Positions 50,934 to 64,000 of a DNA stretch of 64,000 nucleotides are shown in pieces. Below the pieces are notes generated by a model. It saw only the letters and a program-made list of their open reading frames with translations. It was not told the DNA's origin and ran no database searches. The position numbers were made by a program, and so were the translations under genes. Position 1 is the stretch's first letter; the number at the start of each line of letters is the position of its first letter. The DNA is from Thunnus maccoyii (taxonomy: Eukaryota; Chordata; Actinopteri; Scombriformes; Scombridae): contig NC_056545.1 of the NCBI RefSeq assembly GCF_910596095.1, forward strand, positions 24,265,067-24,329,066, written 5' to 3'.

Positions 50934-53900
50934 ATGTTTACTCCCGCGATGTTCGGGACGTTAAATAGTAAACTGCGACCTGCTTATAAACAGACTCAGC
51001 TACTGTGTAGCCTCAGAAACACACAGATACCATGGAGACACAAGACGCAGACCCGAGCCTGCTCTGCCCCTGCAGCGAATTTCCACTTACTTGATGACTG
51101 TCTTGGTGAGTTTAATGACATCCTTGTAACCCAGTTAAAACAATAAGTGTTATTTCTGACAAATCTTTTGTTTTGCTTTATTAAAACCTCCCCGTCAATA
51201 ACCTCTGAATATGAATTCACCAGTGCTCAACTATGGAGGCACCCCTATGCATTTTAACTACGTGTGGCTTCGGGATCACTGTCGCTCTGCCTCTTCATAC
51301 AACGCCAAGACTAACCAGAGAAACCTGGACACTGGAGGTATAGACCTCAACATTCGCCCTGATAATACAAGAGTGGAGGATGGTCATCTCGTCCTCACGT
51401 GTAAGTCAGTTATAAGTGCAGTACTGTTAAACTGAATGTCTGGAAACTAAAGGTTAAGTTGCTGAAGCGGTGAGTGATGAAGTTAAATACAGCTGTCTGC
51501 ACCTCTGCATTCAATATAAATGCAAAGTAATGACTCAGTCAGTTATTAACTCATAAAACAAGGCTGGATTGCTAACTGGGCAAGATGGCAGCTGCCCTCA
51601 GATGGCCAGGTTCACTACATGTCAGCTGGTGGTCATTTGAATAATTGCAAATTTGTTGAAGAAGTAGCAAAATATCAACTAAAGTAGGTTCTGCATTGCT
51701 GCATGTGCATGACAATGTGTCAAAATCTGTTTTTAAGACTATATTTTGTGCTCATGTAGTGCGTATTCTTAAATAAAGATGCATTTAATCAAATTGCTTG
51801 ATAAAGTACCTGACACACAGAAAACCTGGGGCCTGGTAGCACCCCATCATAGGAGTGCTGATTGGTACTCTGGGTCTCTCTGGGTTTATACAGTGGTAAA
51901 GCAGTCATGTGTAGTCTGCTGTGTGCACAGTACTGGGCCAACTACAAATGTTTATCCCAGTGCTTTTAACAATTAACAACATTTAATAAATTAACCTCTG
52001 ACAGTTGTAAAGGACATCACAAGAAATTTATGAATGGTTGGAGCAAAGAACCTTATAGTTTCAGGCTTAAAGGCCAGAGAAATAAACATTGATTTTTGCA
52101 TTTAACAACAAAAGTCATTATTTGGATACATTCAGATTTAATATATTTTGATATTATGTTATTCATAATCTACTCAAATAAATCACAGCTTGTTTAACAC
52201 ACAGTTATACATGGTATGTTACAAAATGTATTCCAAAAAATTCCAGTAATCTTTTCAAAATCCTTGTATCAGCCATTGACAAAAGTAATGGTTTTCACTG
52301 AGTCAGCAAAGGTTTAAGAAAATATGTACCAAAGACACTAATCCATAAAAGATTAAACAACACGGCACTACATCATGTAGCCTGAGTTCAGATTTAATCA
52401 TTTACTTTTAGTGAACTGATAAATTGCATCCAGGAATTGTCTCTAGGTATCTCTGCTTGTAATAAACTAAGAGATAATGTATTTGAAGCATGCTAATTTT
52501 TGGCGTTCATTTCTAGTTTGGCACTTGCACACAACACATAAGGAGAATATACTGTAGCTGTAAATGACAACAGTGAAGGCACATAATTATGACACATGAC
52601 ATATAATGTTCTCTCCACAGGGTCATATTCTATTGTCTAAAGATTCACTTGTGTAAAAGGGTGCAATCAGGTAATGAAATAACACCCTTGACTGTTTCAG
52701 TTGTATGTCATAAAACGTGATGAAAGGGCATTATGTAACCAGGGTTTAGATTCTAATCTCCATTATAATCAGGGAATTGCAACATATGGAAACAGTTGGC
52801 CTCAAATGGACAATGTCACAAAAAAGATGAGACTGAAAATATATTACATGCTTATTTAATGTATTCTGTGGAGAAATCAAAGCTGCCAGTTTTCAGACAC
52901 AATGAAAAAGAAGTGTAAACATCAAAGCTTTTGTTATTGTGTCCAATACAGCTGGTGAACACATTTTATTCTAGAAAACTGTAACACCACCCAAGAAGCA
53001 TCTTGGCTTTGAGGCAGAGATGACTGGTTTTGCACAGGATGCAGAAAGGATTATAGATTTCTCTCACATTACTCACCAGTGAAGAAACACTTTCCATAGC
53101 CATAGCAAAGCCATGTTAGAGGAACAAACAATCCCACAACAGCCAGGTGTGGAAATAGAAACAGGTGTTGCCAGTGAAATCTGCTGGCTTCATGTGCAAG
53201 CACTCAACCTTAAGTTTCCCCCGCCTTGTCACCACACAGCTTTAATGTCTGTGACCCCTCATTCCAGCTTGGGGCAGCTCTAACATGAGCAGTAAGCCTG
53301 CTGGAACATTCAGTTTTTTAAAATGGGGAGCACAATATGGACTGGAGGATACATCACTGCAAGCTTTTAATACCATAGCAGTGCAGTCAGAGTCTGGTAG
53401 CTTGGAGATGCCCGTGCTTTCTCTTTCGCCTGTGGCACTCAGGGTCATGCTAAAAACTGATGCCTCCCTGTAGGCTGCTCCAGAATTTTTGGCGCAGAGG
53501 ATGGACTGTCACAGTGTTTTTATGTACACACTAGAGTGACACTGTATCTTACATAAAGTGACAAATGAGGACGTACCAGCCTCAAGACAGTTGATGATGC
53601 ACATACTCCTGTGGGCGTACTGGTAATTATGCCTCTCCCTGTTAGTGGTGCATACTCAAGGTCAGTTGAGTCTAAGTGTGCACATTCTCTCTATCCATGA
53701 ACAGTTTTTATTCTGCAAGTGCAGCCTACTCTAGCAGCACATCTAGTTACCAAAAAAGGTCTTTACCTATTTCACCCCATCCCTCAGATCCCATGGATTC
53801 TGGACAAGAAGATGGCAGAACAGACGATATCTCATTCAGATAGCTTCGTATTAGCCGTCATTGACTTAGTCTGCTAAATACTCAATCTCAATGGTGCAAG

Positions 53901-56243
53901 GGCCCTCATGGATATTCATGTTGCACACGGATCAGAGCCCCATTTACTCATTTGCTGCATGCATACATGCATATTGTATATGGCAAGCTTTTATGAGCTG
54001 AGTTTCCAGTATACTTGAATCCAGCAGTTGGATAAAGAGAAAATGTCTTATATGTTACTTATTAACCTGGCCAGTTATTATCATTTTAGATGTGTGTTGC
54101 TAATATTGAACAACAAATTAAGTTAGCATTTTGACAATATAAGTTGAATCATCACCCTGAATATGCTTTAACCTTTTGTTCAGAATTGATAAAGACAAGT
54201 CGAAATCATGTCAACCATAGTATTAAATGCGCTTGAGTTATACGGAATACCAATATTTTTCTTCTCTGCTTCCCAGGGCCTGGTGGTCATGTATCAAAGT
54301 ACAGCCTGGGCTGGCTAGCTGAGAACAGCTATGAAAGACAGAAGCAGATGACCGTACAGCCACGCGTCCTTTGGAATTCAGACATCTATACAAAAGCAAA
54401 CATATCTTCTGCCAAATGGGACAAGTTTATGAGCTGTGATGATGAACTAAAGAAGTTTCTTCAGAACTATCTTCTGTATGGGATCGCATTTGTCGATGAT
54501 GTCCCAGCTACAGTTGAGGCCACAGAGGCAGTTACCCAGAGAGTCAGTCTTATCAGGTATGAAGTGCTTCTTTTTGGCCTGTGCTACAGTGCAACTGTGT
54601 TTCCTACTAATTATAAACATACACACTATTCTGCATTTACATTCTGTGGCAACAATCACTGGTAATACAGGAAATGTTCAAGCTTGTCTAATTATTCCTA
54701 ATCCACCTGTGTTTTGTGTGTTACTTGTCCACAAGAGAGACTACATATGGGCGAATGTGGTCCTTCACTTCAGATTTTTCCAGAGGAGACACTGCCTACA
54801 GCCAGCTGGCCCTAGACCGTCACACTGACACCTCATACTTTCAGGAACCATGTGGGTAAGGTCTTAGGTGGGATTTCAAAACACCCCCGAAGCAATTAAA
54901 GAGAAGGGAGACAATGTGTCCTTCCAGGAACAATGTTAGGCTGAATAATCCACAGATTATTCACAATGTCCACAATGTTTTCTTTATACTGAACAGTTTT
55001 ACATACCCTTACCTAAACCCAAGAAATGTAATGTTGTTAGTATTTTTTCTAGCAACCCATGCAGTGGTTTTAAAAAACAGTTTATTATGGTAATTTTATT
55101 GCACCATTTTACTGCTTTAATACTGTGTTTTTTGTTGTTGCAGAATTCAGGTTTTCCATTGCCTCAAGCATGAGGGAACTGGAGGAAGGACACTACTTGT
55201 GGATGGATTCTATGCTGCTGAAAAATTACGGCAGAAGTCACCTGAAAATTTCGAGCTGCTTGCCCGTACACCCATCAGACACGAGTACATTGAAAACACT
55301 GACAACCACCGAAACCACATGACAGGCATCGGCCCTCTGGTTAATGTCTATCCTTGGAACAATGAAGTTTACATGATCCGGTATGTCAGTGATTTCATTT
55401 TGAATGATGTTTTTCTTACTCATTTTTGTGCAATAGTGAATTATTAGACATCTATACTTATATAGCGTTCTAAGAAGGAGTTTGAGTGGAGGTCAGGTAT
55501 TGGAGGGGTGATTTAAAAAAAGCTTTTAACATCCCTTCAAGACATATAAAAATACTTTGCTTTGTCTGTCTGTGTCCTACTTCACCAAAAACTTTTCTTT
55601 TAGAAGTAATAGGTGATCATTTCCTAACAAAGGAACTTATTAAAAGTTTAAGGAATTTTGTACAAAGCTTATCTTTTGCTATGTTTTTTAAGGCTACATT
55701 AAAAGATTTTTAACAATTATGTCATTGATGATTGTTATTTTTCCAAAGGAATTAACTTAAAAGAGGCTGCTTTTTTCTTTTAACTTTTTTTTTTAACAGA
55801 TACAACAACTATGACAGATCAGTGATTAACACAATCCCCCATGATGCTGTTCAGCGCTGGTATGTGGCACATCGAGAGTTGACCACAGAACTAAGGCGTC
55901 CAGAGAACGAGCTGTGGGTGAAACTGACTCCAGGGAAAGTAAGAAGGTTACATTTCTTAAAGGGAAAACAATAATTATAAATGCTTCTCCAAATGTCAAA
56001 ATCAATCAATGAATATACAGCTTTAAGATAATTGAAGAGTAAATAGAAAGATGCAAATGTCATTGTAATTCAGTGTAATCTAAGGATTTTACCCTCTCTT
56101 GTCTTCATGAGGTGATTTTCATTGACAACTGGCGTGTCATGCATGGGAGGGAGTCTTTCACTGGTCTGAGGCAACTCTGCGGATGCTATCTGACCAGAGA
56201 CGACATCCTCAGCACTGCACGCTGCTTCGATCTGCAGGCATGA
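50934..56243 (+). CDS. tmlhe: Trimethyllysine dioxygenase, mitochondrial
   Basis: Seven coding exons: 50934-51105, 51224-51400, 54277-54556, 54736-54855, 55144-55380, 55800-55938, 56112-56243; 418 aa (human 421). It hydroxylates N6-trimethyllysine at C3 using Fe(II), 2-oxoglutarate, oxygen and ascorbate, the first step of carnitine synthesis, in the mitochondrial matrix. Seen: Arg/Lys-rich, acid-poor first 45 residues fitting a transit peptide; GBBH-like N-terminal domain (YVWLRDHCRSASSYNAKT, RNLDT); TauD/TfdA-type catalytic domain with Fe ligands His239 and Asp241 (DRHTDTSYFQEPCG) and distal His386 (NWRVMHGRESFTG); and family blocks FHCLKHEGTGGRTLLVDGFY and RYNNYDRSVINT. All active-site residues are present. 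Intron 2 is the largest (2.9 kb). Start chosen as the first ATG of the exon. Confidence 0.96.
51401..54276 (+). other. tmlhe: tmlhe intron 2
   Basis: Intron of 2.9 kb between T|GG of the Trp codon at the exon 2/3 boundary. No exon or clear repeat inside. Confidence 0.8.
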
Positions 56244-56623
56244 CCCTGGACAAGAAGGTCCCTTCACTTCTGTGCCTTATCAGTTGGCCTGTAATGTACA
56301 GCAGGTTTAAATCTCAGATGCTGAAAATTCTCTTGATTCAAGACAATCAACCAGTCCCACTCATGGTGCATATTGTACCCCACCTATCCCTGTGCATTCT
56401 TTTGTAATTGATGTTTGTTCCCAAACAGCTTGCAATTGTTGAGCTCATACAATCATATGATCAAATGAAATGATGTAATGGAGAATTGAGCAAAATGCAT
56501 TAAGAAGTCAGTGAGTTACAGTCATGTTTACTGCACAGTGTTGTGTTTGGCAAACAAGTATAGTATTGGATGTTGAGTTAAAATACTGAACATGTAGGTC
56601 TTCATGACAAAAAGCTGTGGAGC

Positions 56624-56629
56624 AATAAA
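56624..56629 (+). terminator. tmlhe: Polyadenylation signal of tmlhe
   Basis: AATAAA 381 bases after the stop codon, the first canonical signal I see downstream. Confidence 0.6.
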
Positions 56630-56649
56630 AAAAACAACTCCATTGTGAG

Positions 56650-58440
56650 AATCCAAAGTTCAAGAGTTCAAGTGACACCAGCATTATTGTATTCTACAGT
56701 AGTGAGGTGTGTGTGCGCACACGTGATGGTTTTTAGAATCACTGTCAAATACCCATCTACAGATATGATGAAGTCAGAAATAATAATTCAAAATTGTCAG
56801 AATACTGACGGCCAGTATGCAAAGGAACAAATGAGCCACTTTGTTACATAAAATGTACATAGTTGCACACAATTTATGAGTAATTACTTTTGACTAATAT
56901 TTATTGTTATTTACTTATTATTTGAGATGTATACCTTATCATAATTGCAGTTTTAATTGAATTTCTGTATGTTTCCACCTCCTAACAGTAAAACCATCAT
57001 TTGAAGCCTGAGACCAGACTCAGCCATATTCACTATTTCAAAAACAATGTGCCCAGAGTGTGTAAAGATGGCTGACTTTATTGGTAGGGTGATTATGTGT
57101 TTGTCCCACTGTGTAAGTGTGGAACTGTCCTCAAATGCTGCCAAACAAGCTCTATGAGTTCTGCTATGGCTGTGGTACAATGTTGGCAGTGATTTATACA
57201 ACAGCAGCTCACTGAAAACAGACAAAGGCAAATTAGGTTGGTAAAATCTATTTAAAGCTAATGTGTAATCTGTGTAAGACTAATTAAAATTAAGGTGCTG
57301 TGAGTAAAGTATACTCACCATTTGTCTCCATAAAGACATCAAGCAGCTCTTTAATATTTCTTAGTGAAAGGAAACATATTGAAAGCGCTGCCTTCACACT
57401 TGTCAAATATTCATAAATTTGTGGATACTAGTTTTGCTTTGTCAGAGGGTACACAAGATGCTTTGCATTAAATTTATGGATTTGGTTGTGCCAAAGAAAG
57501 AGCCGTTTAATATTTGCTTTTACTAATGGGGAAATAAATAAGGTTGCCCTGAATCTGTAGTACAAAATGTCCATAATTCATATGCAGCTGTTAATATAGT
57601 TGGAGATCAAAACCAACGACCCAGTGATTTCTGGCTTTTACTTTTTGTCCTGGAATGAAATGGATCAAGTTTTTCAGCGCTGTCCTAACCATTTATAACT
57701 TAAATTAAAATATGGAAAGGTGTAGAGTAATCTGAAGACATGTACATGTGTATTCTTGATATGTAAAAGTAAGATCTCAGTCAAACATACGGTGGACTAT
57801 TTCAGAATTAAACCCTTATTTTGAAGGACAATCTGTGGGAAAAGACTTATCTGACACTGAGGTTTTAATTTTATTCTTAATATGAGGTCACACAGATCAC
57901 TGGTTTCTCCCCCTTTGAGTGGTGAAACAGATGTCTACTGTACAGTTGAATGGCTCCTTGTCTGCGAGAACCCACCGGAAGCATGTAAGCAAAACCAGAG
58001 TGTACAACCAAGACGCTCAAGTTAGAGAATCCAAACCTACATGTGTGTGAAAATAGTAAGACTCGTGAGTATAGAGGGCTTGTTTTCTTCCTCCATTCGG
58101 GTAGCCACATGGCTTACACAATACTCAAGAAAGAAGGACACTGAAACCCACATGTCAAATCTTCATAGTCCAAGGGACTCTAACCTGACACTATGCTTGA
58201 GTTTTAGTGTGAGGCTCCAACGTAAGTCTGCTGCCACCTAGATGATACTTGATATAGTCAGCTATGGTCAAACAGGAAGCAACATGAATCAGCAACTCAG
58301 AAAAACATTATTTAATCATGATCTGCAAATTGCTTGAACATTATTAAACAAAATAGTCATACTTCATCCACAGTTGCTTTACAGTTCTTATTACCAAAGA
58401 TCAATTAACCTTTCACTCTTGCTGTTTGTAATAGCCATTT
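56650..58440. other. Spacer between convergent tmlhe and vsig1 3' ends
   Basis: No gene or recognisable repeat seen. Confidence 0.45.
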
Positions 58441-58462
58441 AGTATGAAAAAGGATTTGATTT

Positions 58463-58468
58463 TTTATT
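58463..58468 (-). terminator. vsig1: Candidate polyadenylation signal of vsig1
   Basis: TTTATT on + reads AATAAA on the vsig1 strand, 574 bases past the stop codon. Confidence 0.4.
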
Positions 58469-59041
58469 GTAGCTGTAATATTTAACATATTTTATGATTT
58501 TTATCATTGAGTTTTAAAACAACAATGTCTTACTATAAAAAACAAACAAGCAAACAAAAAACTTAACTGTAAAAGACAAAAACACATGTTATTGTAACCC
58601 CCAGTATTAGGACATCAGTGATCAATTTATCACATTGATCCTTTGCATGATGCAGACTCTGCAAGTGTTATTAAACATACATACATGTTTTGATTCTTAC
58701 AATAAATTCAGATATTGGTTCTGATGTAATGTATATCTAAGACCGAATGAGTCATCAATATGCACTGATTGTCACACTTACTATTAAATGGTAAGACAAA
58801 CAAATGAAAGCACTAAGAACAAACTAAAAAATGCTTTGTGTGGTCTAACACCACAAGAAAAGCTGTAGAAGACTGAACTGATTGTGAGCAGAATAACTTT
58901 TTTGATTCACAACACATGTAACAAAGCACGGACATGAGCTTCATCATGTTGATTAAATCTGAGAATGACGTATCTGGAAGACTGAACATCCTGTTGTTCA
59001 GAACTGTGACGTCATCCCAGTTGTTTTCACCAGGCCTTTTT

Positions 59042-62000
59042 TTAGGCTTGGGGGTCATCTGCCTCAGCGTGGCGGTTGCCGGCTGTGGTTGCTACGGGAA
59101 CGCTGTCTGAGGCTTCCTGAGCCTGTGGAGGGCTCCTCCTAGTGGACAGAGAGAGAGTTAATGTTACACCCTTCAATTACAAACGACATGATGAAATGTA
59201 GCATTAAGATCCTCACTTCATCTCGTTGGCCTCCGACATTTTGAGCGCTCTGTATTTGTGCTTCTTCACGGTGTGAGCGATGAACCACACAATTAGGATG
59301 ATCAGGAGACATCCGAGCAATGCGCCGATCACTGCACCAGCAATCACCCCGTCTCCCGCTTCTGTACACACACACACACAAGTTTTTACCCATGAATGAA
59401 GCCTTTTTTATGATCTCAGCTGATGTACTTTTTTGTACAGATATTCTCAAAAGTAAAAGTAAATGTGAACATACCAGGACTCAGCTCGATAGTGCAAGTT
59501 GAAAATCCCACTGCATTTGTAGCATTGCACTGGTACTCCCCAAACTCAAACTGGGATATATTTCTGATTTCCAATATTCCAGTTTTGGTCACTGAAGAAA
59601 CAAGTGCACATGTGTTTCATAAAAAGGATGAATGTGCACATATTTATATCACAAGCAGTACTCACCTCTTCCCAGTATAGGCCTCCTTGTCCTTGTCTGA
59701 TCCAGTCTGATCCAGGTGTATGTCGGGGTCGGGCTCCCACGCTCACTGTGGCAGGTCAGAGTGACCAGGTGACCAGATTCTACGTCACCGTGGACAGCGC
59801 AATAAGGAACAGAGGGCCTCTCTGACAGACCACAAGGAGGATGCAAGGGTTTATATAGGTGATATATTCAGTCTTAGATCTACTAGACATTATTATGCAG
59901 CGCATGCATGATATGTAGAGACCATTGACATTTTTCATAGCATTTCAGCAAGAGTTTCTGGCTGAAATAATCAGCTTAGGTAAGAATATAGAATTTGATG
60001 GAACATTTAAATTGTAATAAGAGGCAATTATCATTTTAATGCTAACAAGACTTTGCTTAGTCAAAATAGGTCATAAAAGTCATATCAAAGTGGAGAAAAG
60101 GTGTGTAACAAAGACCGTTTTCAGATTTGAGTTTGTTGAAAACCTTGTTAATCAAACACAGTGTCACATGTCTCATCATTAGTCATCATGAGGTGGGAAG
60201 TGTGTTGGGAGTGTCCTCACAAGTCTACTGCTCCTGAGTTGAGACTGAATCCTTTCTGTGTATTTCATGGTGCCTGACTATTCATCATTAGGCTTTTCAA
60301 TATTGATATGACGACTCTGCTAAAACATTTTTACAATTTTGTTTTCACATTAGTTAAATATTGATTAGGAACATAAATATTACCATAGTATAATATGTAA
60401 AAGTAAGTGATGAAAATTGTCTTTGATCCCATGATAATCAGCATGAGAACATCCATACATATTCATACGGTGCTTATTCATGCATCACATTCAGTGTGTA
60501 GAAAGTGTCCTGCAAACATTTTCATATGAAGTGTGGTTAGCATGCAGCAGATGCTGATATATATTCTGTATGCAGTACAAGGATGCAGTCACAGTCCTAC
60601 TCTAATTTCCAACACTGACAATGAGGAGACTGCTGCAGTAACCATGGAAACTACTGAGGATACTGAGGCCTGCGAGGTTGTCCTGGTAACTCGGTGAATG
60701 AGAGGATTCAAACTGAATGTAATTCCCTAATCGCACTATTCAGGGCCACTATTTTAATAGATGTGTTAATGTTACGACACTGATAATAGATGCTGTAATC
60801 TCAGATGTGGATTTCACCCACAGTAATTCAGACTGGAATTTTGTGTTACTCAGGTGAAAGTAAAAGAATCGTTCACTCAGACATGACTTAAGTAGCCCTA
60901 CTTTCCTTGAAAAACATTAAGGGGGGACAAAATGACAAATGTGGAAGCAGAAGGGTTACTGTTGGATCCTAAAAATGTTAAAATACAAATTTAGATTACA
61001 AATAAAACTTCAATGTTACATTATTTTCATTCTCAGAGACCAGAAACTTCAAAGAGACTGCTGGTGTGCTTCGGCTCTCCCTTTCCAGGTATAGCCACAC
61101 CTTTACAATCGAGAATAATGGTCGACGCACCAGCAGGAGGTTCAGATTAGGCCTTTTCACTTTTTTAGAAGCTGTTTCAAACAGCACCAGCAGCTTATGC
61201 TGTCAGACTAGACCCATGTCCAGGTGTGAACACTACTTCGAAAGCAGAACATCGGAGCGCCATTTTGACACAAAAATAATCAGTCACTCTTACTTCCTCT
61301 CATAATGCAAATATTCAAGCGATACTACTAACGGGTGTGGTCCAGTTGTATGAAATCTCCTACACACTCATTGTATTCTCTTCTTATATTACTTGAAGTA
61401 ACGACCAGTCGGTGAATAAACTCACCGCAGGGAAGTTTAAATTTGCAATATTAAAAGCTCTTCTTTTTTCTTGAAGGTGTTTAACTTAAATCTGAGAGGG
61501 TACAATAAAGTACTTGAATATTGATAATGCAGTCAAAACACTTTCGACACCTCCCTGGAGTTAACCAAACTTACCGAGAACTTTCACATGGATATTGACC
61601 TGAGACTGTCCGGACACATCAGGAAGGTTGTGAACCTCACAGGTGTAGACTCCGGCATCAGATGGCTGCATGTCGCTGATTATTATTGAGGCGTTTTTGG
61701 TTTTGCTGGGATCAGGGGGAGGCTGAAACCGGCCCTCATAAGATTTCAAAGTGACAGACTTTCCTCCTTGATAGTAATACACCTAAAAGCAAACGGCAAG
61801 AAATCAACACAGTAAAGACACTTTCCAAATGATACCATAGTAAAAACTCATGTTGTGGGGCTGGTTTGTTCGAGAGGTCTGAATGTAATCATTTAGAGAA
61901 ATGAATTCAAAGTTGGCTGACTAAATTTATAGATACAGAAACTCAGTTTTACATTGGAGTTGTGCTCAACTCAGACTGTGAGGTCAACTCAGGCACATTT

Positions 62001-63292
62001 TATTCAGTCTCTGCTTGCTAGGTACCATGTACATTTCTTTAAAAGCATTTTTTTTTAGTTGGATAAAACTGCACTTAAGAAAAGCCGCTGCAGTTGGTTA
62101 AATTGGCATTGTAAAAAAAAACAGATTTTTTACTTATTCAAAAACAGCACTAAAAAACAGTAATACATATTCTTGACTAAGTACATGTCAAATAAAAAAA
62201 AAGTTGTCCTAAGGGCCTGAATGAATTACTTTTAGTGTAATTACATCAATTGGATGGTAACATTTTATGTAAAAAGCAACTTGACTATCTGTGACTCTGA
62301 CTATTAATCATACACATTACTATCTGCAATGATTCTGTTTTGTTTTTTTAAAATAAAATCTGTTATTATCTGACTTCTCAGTCACGGGCTTTGTTGTATC
62401 AGCAAGGTGTGGTTCCTAACAGTTCATCAAGAACACGCTGTATTTGGAAAAATTGAGCTAACCTGTATGTGTGCACGAGCAGGTTTTTTTTGCTGAATAT
62501 TCAAGCTTTATAGAGTTTCTGTGAGTAATTCAAAATACAGGCAAGTTAAACTCTGAATATCCTCCTAAATGCTGAGTTTTGTGGTGAGATTCCGCCCAGT
62601 TTAAATCCAACTGAAGTGTTGTTTCCGTAATTAGGCCCAAAATGACATAAATGCCAGTCAACATGCTGTATTTTGGTAAAGAGCTGTAATTTTGACCTCT
62701 AAAGTGGTGAAGCACACAAGCTTGAAAGAAACACAGAATGACTGATGTCTTACCAAGGCTTGCTGCCTTGTACAATCATTAAACAAACACAGTGAGCTAC
62801 TGGACAAACTTTGAGGAAAAATGATTACTTTTGTGCTCAATCTAATTTTTATTTAATTTAACAATTTGAATTATTCTTATTCGTCACATTTGATCAAATC
62901 TGCTTCATTTGGTGCAGAGCTTGTATCTGAGCAGCAGTGTGTATCTACCTGTTGTGGGGACATGGAAGACGATGAAACAAAGTCCCACTGGATGGTAAGG
63001 CTGGTGGTCGGTTCATTAGTCTCAAAGTTACACTGGAGAAGGACATTTTCTCCCTTTGTAACATTGACATATTTGTGCGGAGTTGTGACTGTGATCAGCT
63101 CAACACATCCTACAAAAGAACAAGTTTACCAGGTTTCAAGTATCATTGGTTAAATCCAAAACCGCGCATTCTTCACTAAATGCACCATGTAATTCAAAAA
63201 CTCCCTAAAACACAGAATCACAAGAGGAAAAATAATGAAATATAGTTACCTATTATGCTTATAAGCACCAATAAGCGCAGCATGGAGCACAT
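59042..63292 (-). CDS. vsig1: V-set and Ig domain protein 1-like (CTX-family adhesion protein)
   Basis: Seven coding exons, 5' to 3': 63250-63292, 62949-63109, 61575-61782, 59666-59821, 59475-59591, 59217-59361, 59042-59138; 308 aa. VSIG1 is a single-pass adhesion protein of the CTX/JAM group, expressed in gastric epithelium and germ cells in mammals. Seen: short signal peptide 1-15 (MCSMLRLLVLISIIG); V-set domain about 17-135 with Cys41, Trp56 and DAGVYTC (Cys116); C2-type domain about 138-228 with Cys161 and EYQC (Cys211) plus the extra pair Cys145/Cys222 typical of this family; transmembrane helix about 234-257; cytoplasmic tail of about 50 residues, KKHKYRALKMSEANEMKRSP onward. VYYYQGGKSV and MQPSDAGVY fit VSIG1 best; GPA33, VSIG8 or CXADR relatives fit less well. 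A good acceptor at about 63326 implies an upstream 5' UTR exon. The tail is far shorter than the long acidic tail of human VSIG1. Confidence 0.85.
59822..61574 (-). other. vsig1: vsig1 intron 3
   Basis: Intron of 1.75 kb separating the V and C2 Ig domains; no exon or repeat recognised. Confidence 0.75.
61783..62948 (-). other. vsig1: vsig1 intron 2
   Basis: Intron of 1.2 kb splitting the V-set domain, as expected for this Ig family. Nothing else recognised. Confidence 0.75.
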
Positions 63293-63329
63293 CTTCACAA
63301 AATGTTGGAGTATGCTCACAGATCTGAAA

Positions 63330-64000
63330 CAAAGAAAAAACTGAACTTGGCCACTGAGTCCCTAACTCTCGCAAGCAGCGCCGGCAGAGTGTGTGTAACG
63401 TTACAGTTTCATAGGTAAGGGTACATTATGCTTCGTAATGGACTGGCTGATACTGTGCATGTTGATAACACAATGTTTGCATATCCATGTTTGCCAGACT
63501 GGGTGTGTATACTCTGTTGTTTTTCAAAAACCACTGATTTAGCCGTTAATTTTGGGTGGTGGCAGATAAAAAGGAGATTTTTTTTCCTCACACATATACA
63601 TATAACTCAGTAAATGCAGTGTACGTTAAAAAACAAACAAACAAACAAAAAAACAGCAAAAGAAGTCAAAGCAGCCTATAGTGTGTGTTTCAGGTTGTTG
63701 ACTTTATATGGCAGCTTAGGGGCACAGTGTGTTGTGACACTGATGGCTAATTCATTTTTCAGTGCTTTGGCAGTAGTTTAGCTACAGCTCATCACTCCAT
63801 CCTCCTTGTCTTGTAAGTCATTCTCGGTCAGGGCTTCTGGCGAAGGAATTAATGTAATTTAATCTCCACCTGGCCTTTATCACTTGCCTCAAGGAAGTGT
63901 AAGCCAAAGCACTGCAACATGCTGCTTATCATTGGGGAGTTCACTCCCTGGTGCTGCGTACTTAATAAAGGCAGTTTCACCTTTGTCGTTTTCGCTCACA
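63330..64000. other. vsig1: vsig1 5' flank or first intron
   Basis: No coding exon seen. It contains an (AAAC)n run near 63630-63650. It probably holds intron 1 and possibly the untranslated first exon of vsig1. Confidence 0.4.

Noticed and set aside
61066-61305. 79-codon + strand frame in vsig1 intron 3
   Set aside because: Opposite strand to the gene, no family similarity and no splice-site context.

Overview
The window is vertebrate nuclear DNA, almost certainly from a ray-finned (teleost) fish. Genes are split into short GT-AG exons, the proteins are clear orthologs of human genes, introns and intergenic spacers are AT-rich, and CA, GATA and TA microsatellites are common. The transposable elements are of fish type: a Tc1/mariner copy, an I-type LINE and foldback MITEs. 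I assembled exons by hand from splice sites, phase and similarity to known families. The six coding sequences below all close in frame.

Layout. (1) tmem88, + strand, 3504-4695: two coding exons, a Wnt/Dishevelled inhibitor; a possible last exon of another gene lies upstream at 698-1031. (2) pcolce, - strand, 6763-11708: nine exons, secreted procollagen C-proteinase enhancer. It is convergent with tmem88, and a foldback MITE sits in intron 3. (3) 11.7-21.2 kb: non-coding spacer, probably including the vamp2 3' UTR. (4) vamp2, - strand, 21196-27701: five exons, synaptobrevin. The start codon is split by a 5 kb first intron that holds GATA/GACA/TA repeats and a tandem RE1-like motif; a perfect CRE lies upstream. 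(5) 28.1-33.1 kb: spacer with a defective Tc1 element. (6) mpp1, - strand, 33119-42366: twelve exons, the p55 MAGUK, with a paired GATA motif at its promoter. (7) 42.4-50.9 kb: transposon-rich spacer with a MITE copy, a degraded LINE carrying a second LINE inserted in antisense, and two foldback elements. (8) tmlhe, + strand, 50934-56243: seven exons, mitochondrial trimethyllysine dioxygenase of carnitine synthesis. (9) vsig1-like, - strand, 59042-63292: seven exons, two-Ig membrane adhesion protein, convergent with tmlhe.

The genes do not form a pathway. They are a syntenic block joining neighbours that in human lie on 17p13 (TMEM88, VAMP2) and on X (MPP1, TMLHE, VSIG1). I found no CRISPR array, no operon and no evident novel molecular system. 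The most interesting signals are regulatory motifs near vamp2 and mpp1 and the structure of the transposon insertions.
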